Shown piece by piece: positions 26,424 through 30,575 of a DNA stretch of 30,575 nt. Source of the stretch: UBA4363 sp002393965 (GTDB taxonomy: Bacteria > Bacteroidota > Bacteroidia > Bacteroidales > Paludibacteraceae); assembly GCA_946542925.1 (NCBI GenBank), contig CAMNLA010000023.1:1-30575 (forward strand). Direction: 5' to 3'. Position 1 is the stretch's first letter, and every line of letters starts with the position of its first letter. The notes under the pieces were generated by a model that saw only the letters and a list, made by a program, of their open reading frames with translations, was not told the DNA's origin and did no database searches. Made by a program: the position numbers and the translations under genes.

Positions 26424-27391
26424 ATAAGCAATTACGAATCGGCGTAATGGGCTGTGCGAATATTGCACAGCGACTAATGATTCCAGCCATTCAGTCCTTG
26501 CCGACAGAATGGGAACTGGTCGGTATAGCCAGTCGCACGGAAGAGAAGGCACGTGAGTTTGCCAGTCAGTTCGGATGTGAGGCGATAGGAGGGTACGACA
26601 CCCTACTGGAGCGGGATGATATTGATGCCATCTACATGCCCCTTCCTACTGGTCTGCATCGGGAATGGATCATCAAAACGTTGGAGTCGGGCAAGCACGT
26701 CTATGCTGAAAAGTCGATTGCCATGCATGCTGACGAGGCAGGAGAGATGGTGTCCTTGGCGAAGGAGAAGCACCTGGCCCTGATGGAAGGTTATATGTTC
26801 CAGTATCATCGGCAGCATGAGGTGGTCAAGCAGATGATAAAGGACGGAGAGATAGGTGACGTTCGAGTCATACGTGCCTCGTTCGGATTTCCTCCCTTTG
26901 CAGACCCCAACAACTTCCGTTACGACAATGTCGTCGGAGGTGGAGCGTTGAAGGATGCTGCCGGATATGTGTGGCGTTGTATCAACTTCCTGATGGGAAA
27001 CGTCTTCGACGTGAAGGCATCGAATGTTTTTTATAACGAGAAAGGCACCAGTATCCATGGGTCGGCATTTGCTATTGCGGGAAACGTCAGTGCCAGCATC
27101 TCATTCGGTTTTGACAACTATTATCAGTGCAATTACGAAATATGGGGCAGTCGGGGTAAACTGACCTGTCCGAGGGCCTTCACGCCAAAACCGAATGAAG
27201 AAACGCACATTCTGCTGGAGCGTCAAGACTTCCGAAAAACAGTCGATGTGGCCCCGTTTAACCATTTTGCGGCAGCGATGCAGACATTTCATTCGCTGTG
27301 TGTGAACGAGGAAGAGTGCGAGAAACAGTATGACGATATTCTCTTCCAGAGCCGAGGACTGGACGATATCGAACGCATGAGCCAAAAATAA
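26420..27391 (+). CDS. Gfo/Idh/MocA family oxidoreductase, likely NDP-sugar 3-ketoreductase
   Basis: A 323-residue NAD(P)-dependent oxidoreductase. GVMGCANIA (8-16) is the dinucleotide loop, SRTEEKAREFA follows, MPLPTGLHREWI (73-84) is the family's second landmark, and E97-K98-S99 replaces the usual EKP around the catalytic lysine. GGGALKDAAGYVWR (173-186) supplies the aspartate/tyrosine site, with AGY in place of the common VGCY. In dideoxysugar pathways (TylC1, KijD10) this type of enzyme reduces the 3-keto group left by the 2,3-dehydratase. Its ATG overlaps that dehydratase's stop, a strong sign that they work together. Confidence 0.88.
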   Translation: MNKQLRIGVMGCANIAQRLMIPAIQSLPTEWELVGIASRTEEKAREFASQFGCEAIGGYDTLLERDDIDAIYMPLPTGLHREWIIKTLESGKHVYAEKSIAMHADEAGEMVSLAKEKHLALMEGYMFQYHRQHEVVKQMIKDGEIGDVRVIRASFGFPPFADPNNFRYDNVVGGGALKDAAGYVWRCINFLMGNVFDVKASNVFYNEKGTSIHGSAFAIAGNVSASISFGFDNYYQCNYEIWGSRGKLTCPRAFTPKPNEETHILLERQDFRKTVDVAPFNHFAAAMQTFHSLCVNEEECEKQYDDILFQSRGLDDIERMSQK

Positions 27392-27404
27392 AAAAACGAT
27401 TGGG

Positions 27405-28277
27405 ATGAGAAAGTGTGCAGTTATCGGAGCCAAAGGGTATATAGGCAAACACTTAGTCCATTACCTGCGTGGATGTGGGTATGAGGTGGCGTCGTATGAT
27501 GTCGTGAAATGCGAAGAGACAGGGTATGTCCAGTGTGACTTGACCCGTCGGGATGAGGTGGCGAAGATTGACCTTGACGTGGATTTCCTGTATCTGTTTG
27601 CAGGGTTGACGGGGACCTATGCGGGATTTGACCATTATGACCGTTACGTTGATATCAATGAGGTGGGGATGTTGAATGTGCTAGATGCCATTCGCCAGTC
27701 GCCTTACCGTCCCAAGGTCGTTTTTCCATCGACCCGCCTGGTGTATAAGGGGCAGGAGCATGCGTTGAAGGAGGACGCAGAGAAGGAGACCAAGACCATT
27801 TATGCCGTCAACAAACTGGCCTGTGAAGGATATCTTCAGGCTTACAACATCAGTTTTGACATACCGTACGTTGTTTTCCGCATTTGTGTTCCTTTCGGAA
27901 ACATGTTGAGCAGTGACTATTCGTTCGGCACCATCGGTTTCATGATTCGTCAGGCGACCGAAAAAGGTATGATTACGCTCTATGGTGACGGGTTGATCCG
28001 CAGGACGTTTTCCAGCATGAGAGATATCTGCGGACAGATTGTATCCGGAGCGGAGCATGAAGGGTCCGGTGGACGGGTGTTTAACATCGGCGGTGTAACG
28101 CATTCGCTTGAAGAAGTGGCACATGTCGTTGCATCGCAGTATGGTGCCGGAGTTTCCTTTATCCCATATCCGCAGAAAGATCTGTTGATTGAAAGCGGAT
28201 CTACGTTTTTCGATGCTTCCAGTCTGGAGTCTCTTATTGGTCCACGTGAATATGAGGATGTGGATACGTTGTTTTAG
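27405..28277 (+). CDS. NAD(P)-dependent SDR epimerase/reductase, likely NDP-sugar 4-ketoreductase
   Basis: A 290-residue extended SDR. GAKGYIG (8-14) binds the dinucleotide, FPSTRLVY (107-114) is the catalytic Ser/Thr region and Y133-x3-K137 (YAVNK) is the active pair; FNIGG closes the substrate side. It follows the Gfo/Idh gene by 13 bases and ends the operon, with repeats starting soon after. The most likely job is reducing the C4 ketone to finish a 2,6-dideoxyhexose, as TylC2-type reductases do; C4 epimerisation is the alternative. The stereochemistry of the product cannot be told from the sequence. Confidence 0.82.
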   Translation: MRKCAVIGAKGYIGKHLVHYLRGCGYEVASYDVVKCEETGYVQCDLTRRDEVAKIDLDVDFLYLFAGLTGTYAGFDHYDRYVDINEVGMLNVLDAIRQSPYRPKVVFPSTRLVYKGQEHALKEDAEKETKTIYAVNKLACEGYLQAYNISFDIPYVVFRICVPFGNMLSSDYSFGTIGFMIRQATEKGMITLYGDGLIRRTFSSMRDICGQIVSGAEHEGSGGRVFNIGGVTHSLEEVAHVVASQYGAGVSFIPYPQKDLLIESGSTFFDASSLESLIGPREYEDVDTLF

Positions 28278-28356
28278 AGGCGAGTAGGGGGGGAAAAACG
28301 GATTTGGTTTTATGGGTGACGCTCCTACGGAGTTCTGATTGGTCGAACGTTAGTTT
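28278..28356. other. Intergenic lead-in to the repeats
   Basis: No gene is visible. A short G run at 28288-28294 and a small hairpin CTCC-TAC-GGAG (28322-28332) are present; the latter looks like a fragment of the first repeat family that begins at 28357. No strong terminator is seen for the long operon, though the hairpins that follow may slow or stop transcription. Confidence 0.6.
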
Positions 28357-28557
28357 GCAGGGACTCCGTTTTACTTCGTCCCTGCCTGTGTTCTGTCGTC
28401 CCTATGGGACTATTTTAGAACTGCCGTTCTATGCAGGGACTCCGCCCTTTGGGCTCCATCCCTGCCTGTATTGTGTCGTCCCTACGGGACTATTTTAGAA
28501 CTGCCGTTCTATACAGGGACTCCGCTTTACTTCGTCCCTGCCTGTATTCTGTCGTCC
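28357..28557. repeat. Tandem hairpin repeat, family 1 (2 full copies and a partial)
   Basis: Copies begin at 28357 (76 bases), 28433 (80 bases) and 28513 (partial, about 45 bases). Each unit is built from hairpins: GCAGGGAC pairs with GTCCCTGC, then GTCCC-TAT-GGGAC (TAC in copy 2), then TAGAAC-TGCC-GTTCTA. Copy 2 replaces the first loop with a nested GCCC-TTT-GGGC hairpin. The third copy breaks off at GTCGTCCC and runs into family 2. Open frames across the region are repeat shadows. Confidence 0.88.
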
Positions 28558-28785
28558 CATTGTCCAGCTTCGCAGGACATTTTGGGCGGCGCCTCGGTAG
28601 AACAAATAAATTTGTTCTCCTCTCGGCTTGCTCCATTGTCCAGCTGCGCAGGACATTTTGGGCTTCACCTCGGGATAACAAATAAATTTGTTCTCCTCTC
28701 GGCTTGCTCCATTGTCCAGCTTCGCAGGACATTTTGGGCGGCGCCTCGGTAGAACAAATAAATTTGTTCTCCTCTCGGCTTGCTC
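28558..28785. repeat. Tandem 76-bp hairpin repeat, family 2 (three copies)
   Basis: Three head-to-tail units of exactly 76 bases start at 28558, 28634 and 28710. Each holds TGTCC/GGACA arms around an AGCTTCGCA-type loop, a GGGC...GCCTCGG segment, the near-perfect palindrome GAACAAAT-AA-ATTTGTTC (ending in AACAAAT in copy 2) and the tail CTCTCGGCTTGCTCC. Copies 1 and 3 are alike; copy 2 has TGCGC in the first loop and GGCTTCACC for GGCGGCGCC. The same family returns at 30361-30497. They do not look like CRISPR: there are no unique spacers. Confidence 0.92.
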
Positions 28786-28800
28786 CAAAATTCGGGACTA

Positions 28801-28809
28801 TTTTTTTTT
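28801..28809 (+). terminator. T-run after the repeats, possible terminator
   Basis: Nine T residues follow CGGGACTA directly after the last family 2 repeat. The hairpins just upstream together with this tract could act as an intrinsic terminator for the polysaccharide operon, but the stem immediately before the T-run is weak, so this is tentative. Confidence 0.35.
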
Positions 28810-28818
28810 ATCCCAAAT

Positions 28819-28859
28819 CGGTCATTAGAGATTCATTCAACACTGTTTTCTAATGACCG
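28819..28859. repeat. Perfect 11-bp inverted repeat next to the transposase remnant
   Basis: CGGTCATTAGA (28819-28829) is matched exactly by TCTAATGACCG (28849-28859) across a 19-base spacer. It lies 70 bases before the ATG of the truncated IS1380-type transposase. It may be a pair of facing IS ends left by nested insertion, or a regulatory hairpin at the element's left end. No matching end is seen on the far side of the remnant. Confidence 0.7.
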
Positions 28860-28929
28860 CCATTAGAAATCATCAATCCTATTTGTTTGATTAACAATTA
28901 TTTGCTACATTTACCATGCGAAAAAGTAT

Positions 28930-29190
28930 ATGGAAATGGTGTGTGATTATGACATAAAGTTCGTAGACAAGGAAATAACCCCGTTTGGAGGTCTTTCACT
29001 GTTTCTGAAGATGCTTGAGAGATGCCATTTTGCAGAGCATCTTGAAATGTGCGGGATTCCGTCCCAGGGTTCCAACAGGGGTTACAAGCCGTTACAGCTG
29101 ATATTGGGCTTGTTTGCCGGAGTATGGTGTGGTGCAGTTGCTTCGGTCACCTTTTTCGAGGCGCAATCTCAATTTCACAATTGTCTATGA
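28930..29190 (+). pseudogene. Truncated IS1380-family transposase (N-terminal fragment)
   Basis: The 86-residue frame carries the N-terminal signature of IS1380-type DDE transposases: FVDKEITPFGGLSLFLKMLE, a CGIPSQGSNRGY segment and LQLILGLFAGVWCGA. Similarity fades after about residue 75, and a stop follows, against more than 400 residues in a complete transposase; no catalytic DDE residues remain. The fragment is a scar of an insertion and deletion event at the edge of the locus. It cannot be active. The upstream inverted repeat at 28819-28859 may belong to it. Confidence 0.78.
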
Positions 29191-29237
29191 ATTCTTCAAC
29201 AAAGAAAAGTCGAGGTTTTCACCGTTAATAACAATCA

Positions 29238-29269
29238 GCATACTCTGCTATTTTTTTTGCGGAGTATGT
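29238..29269. terminator. Hairpin between converging genes, possible bidirectional terminator
   Basis: CATACTCTGC (29239-29248) pairs with GCGGAGTATG (29259-29268) through ten base pairs including one G-T wobble; the loop is TA followed by eight T. It lies in the 101-base gap between the transposase remnant (+) and the acyltransferase (-), whose stop is at 29292. The T-run is in the loop rather than after the stem on the plus strand, so terminator strength is uncertain. Confidence 0.5.
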
Positions 29270-29291
29270 GGAAGTAATAATCATTTGTATC

Positions 29292-30344
29292 TTATCCTGT
29301 CTTAATTCTATATTTTCCCATGATTATTGGTGCGTATCTTTTGCACAAGCGTATTATAGGAACAAATAACAGTACAATTATTATTGAGAAAACAAAATCT
29401 GCAAAAGATGGTATGTTGAAGAAATGCCTAATAATTTGTATTATTTGTATTATATGCATATGGAAGCCTAATATAAGAGTTGTGCCTATTGATACGTCAG
29501 CTATTATACTCCAATGAAACTTTTCTAATAGTTTACTTATGAGAAAGATGAATACTGACCCAGAAAGTCCTCCAAGGAGATACAAAATAAGGTTATCCCC
29601 ATATCCACAAATATACAGAAACACATATTTGTGATTATGCCCACAAAAGAAAACTATAAATAATGAAATAGCAATCCAGTAGAATGTGTAAATATTTGCT
29701 TGATAGTAAGATAAATTGTCTTTCCATCTTCGTAAGAAATGCCCAATTATAAAGAACGGATACGACACAAAGGTATTTGGTATTGACCAAGCTATTTTGA
29801 GAGGATGTTTACCCATAATTTCATAATCGTAATTATTGAAAATATATGCCAGAAATAGAAACAACAGAAACCATACAATATGAACAAAAGCCGTTCTAGT
29901 ATATTGAAGCACTATTTTTAGTATTATAAGTGTATAAACAAACCAGAAAGTTCCTACAGCTTCATGTATTCCAATGAATAATTTTCCATAAAACAATAAT
30001 GGATTTTCCGGTAATGAATGACTACCTGACAAGAAATACCCTATGAATCCACCCCATAAATAATTCATAGTACATATGATAAGTAGAGGAATAACAAGGT
30101 TGTACCAAATTTTTTTCCAAAAAATCCTATTTGTAGATTCTTTTTTACAAAGGAAACCTGATATTAGAAAGAACAGAGGAACATTGAATACATAAACATA
30201 AATGTCATAAAGAGAAAAGAAATGTCCATAAACAATCAGTCCTATTCCGATTGCTTTCATCCAATCCACCCAATTAAGTCTAGCAGAAGACTCCTTGGTG
30301 TTAGCATTTGGGAAAGATAAATACACCAATGATGTTGAGTCCAT
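29292..30344 (-). CDS. Acyltransferase family 3 membrane protein
   Basis: A protein of about 350 residues with some ten transmembrane helices, matching the acyltransferase-3 family: WVDWMKAIGIGLIVYGHFF near the N-terminus with the conserved histidine of YGHF, then VPLFFLISGFLCKKE. Family members O-acetylate or otherwise acylate surface sugars at the membrane. I place the start at the ATG whose first base is 30344 (MDSTSLVY); the frame stays open to 30503, but that extra part is translated repeat sequence. The gene is the most AT-rich in the window and lies opposite to all others, flanked by an IS scar and repeats, which suggests separate acquisition. It could act on the same polysaccharide. 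Confidence 0.85.
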   Translation of the reverse strand: MDSTSLVYLSFPNANTKESSARLNWVDWMKAIGIGLIVYGHFFSLYDIYVYVFNVPLFFLISGFLCKKESTNRIFWKKIWYNLVIPLLIICTMNYLWGGFIGYFLSGSHSLPENPLLFYGKLFIGIHEAVGTFWFVYTLIILKIVLQYTRTAFVHIVWFLLFLFLAYIFNNYDYEIMGKHPLKIAWSIPNTFVSYPFFIIGHFLRRWKDNLSYYQANIYTFYWIAISLFIVFFCGHNHKYVFLYICGYGDNLILYLLGGLSGSVFIFLISKLLEKFHWSIIADVSIGTTLILGFHMHIIQIIQIIRHFFNIPSFADFVFSIIIVLLFVPIIRLCKRYAPIIMGKYRIKTG

Positions 30345-30360
30345 AGAAGATGTTAGGATA

Positions 30361-30497
30361 CGCTCTCGGCTTGCTCCATTGTCCAACAAGTTGGACAATT
30401 TGGGCTTCGCCTCGGGATAACAAATAAATTTGTTCTGCTCTCGGCTTGCTCCAAAATTGTCCAACAAGTTGGACATTTTGGGCTTCGCCTCGGCAGA
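30361..30497. repeat. Hairpin repeat, family 2 (one full and one partial copy)
   Basis: A tail segment CGCTCTCGGCTTGCTC at 30361 leads into a full unit from 30377 and a second, partial unit from about 30452. The spacers match the copies at 28558-28785, but the first hairpin has different arms: TGTCCAAC-AA-GTTGGACA. The GAACAAAT palindrome appears here as AACAAATAAATTTGTT. The second unit stops after CCTCGGCAGAG and passes into a new hairpin. The array sits just upstream of the minus-strand acyltransferase gene. Confidence 0.85.
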
Positions 30498-30575
30498 GTT
30501 CAAGTGAACTTTTTATTTCATAAAGAACTTTTTCTTGCCATGGCAGAGCCTAAGCAAGCTTGACTCTGCTCATTT
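30497..30575. repeat. Further hairpins at the window end
   Basis: AGTTCA-AG-TGAACT (30497-30510) takes the place that the GAACAAAT palindrome has in other copies. Further on, GCAGAG (30543-30548) pairs with CTCTGC (30564-30569) around a loop containing the palindrome CAAGCTTG (30555-30562). This seems to continue the repeat array beyond the window. No gene is visible here. Confidence 0.6.

Noticed and set aside
25641..26552. 303-residue minus-strand frame opposite the 2,3-dehydratase
   Set aside because: It spans the end of one clear gene and the start of another and has no domain features.
28357..28785. Possible CRISPR array
   Set aside because: Units of 76-80 bases are continuous repeats without unique spacers of similar size, and there are no cas genes.
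28304..28788. Several overlapping open frames on both strands in this stretch
   Set aside because: They are translations of tandem hairpin repeats. Since 76 is not a multiple of 3, the three copies read in three frames, and no protein family is recognisable.

Overview
The window is a surface-polysaccharide (O-antigen or capsule type) biosynthesis cluster, most likely from a Gram-negative member of the Bacteroidales. Grounds for this are a TAnnTTTG-type -7 promoter box, mostly weak Shine-Dalgarno sites, an IS1380-type transposase remnant, and the mix of glycosyltransferases. Species cannot be named from sequence alone. Twenty-six genes on the + strand (the first cut by the window edge) run almost without gaps from base 1 to 28277, many joined by ATGA overlaps, so this looks like one or two long operons.

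Left block (1-8551, visibly AT-rich). It opens with a CDP-glucose pathway: the end of glucose-1-phosphate cytidylyltransferase, CDP-glucose 4,6-dehydratase, a small RmlC-like cupin epimerase and an SDR reductase, together likely making a CDP-6-deoxyhexose. An FAD protein, a GT2, two hexapeptide acyltransferases, a GH99-like (WbsX-type) protein and another GT2 follow. Bases 8552-9359 hold no intact gene but carry a decayed AlbA_2/Schlafen-type gene and then a promoter-like site.

Right block (9360-28277, visibly more GC-rich towards its end). It holds a two-domain glycosyltransferase, two GT2-type enzymes, a GT4, a GT32-like capsule transferase, a pyruvyltransferase-family protein, two more GT2s, a second GT4 and two polytopic membrane proteins (GT-C or Wzy-like). 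After these comes an MBOAT O-acyltransferase with an SGNH-like partner. The last three genes are an NDP-hexose 2,3-dehydratase, a Gfo/Idh/MocA reductase and an SDR reductase, the gene set expected for a 2,6-dideoxyhexose. No dTDP-sugar genes lie in the window, so the CDP-4-keto-6-deoxyglucose made at the left end could be the shared precursor. No Wzx flippase, initiating transferase or chain-length regulator is visible; they may lie outside.

Right flank (28278-30575). Two families of hairpin-rich tandem repeats, a truncated IS1380-type transposase next to an 11-bp inverted repeat, a lone AT-rich acyltransferase-3 gene on the minus strand, and more copies of the second repeat family at the window end. 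This is a typical recombining edge of a polysaccharide locus. The strongest lead is the 2,6-dideoxysugar cassette beside an O-acylation pair and possibly fed by a CDP-linked precursor.
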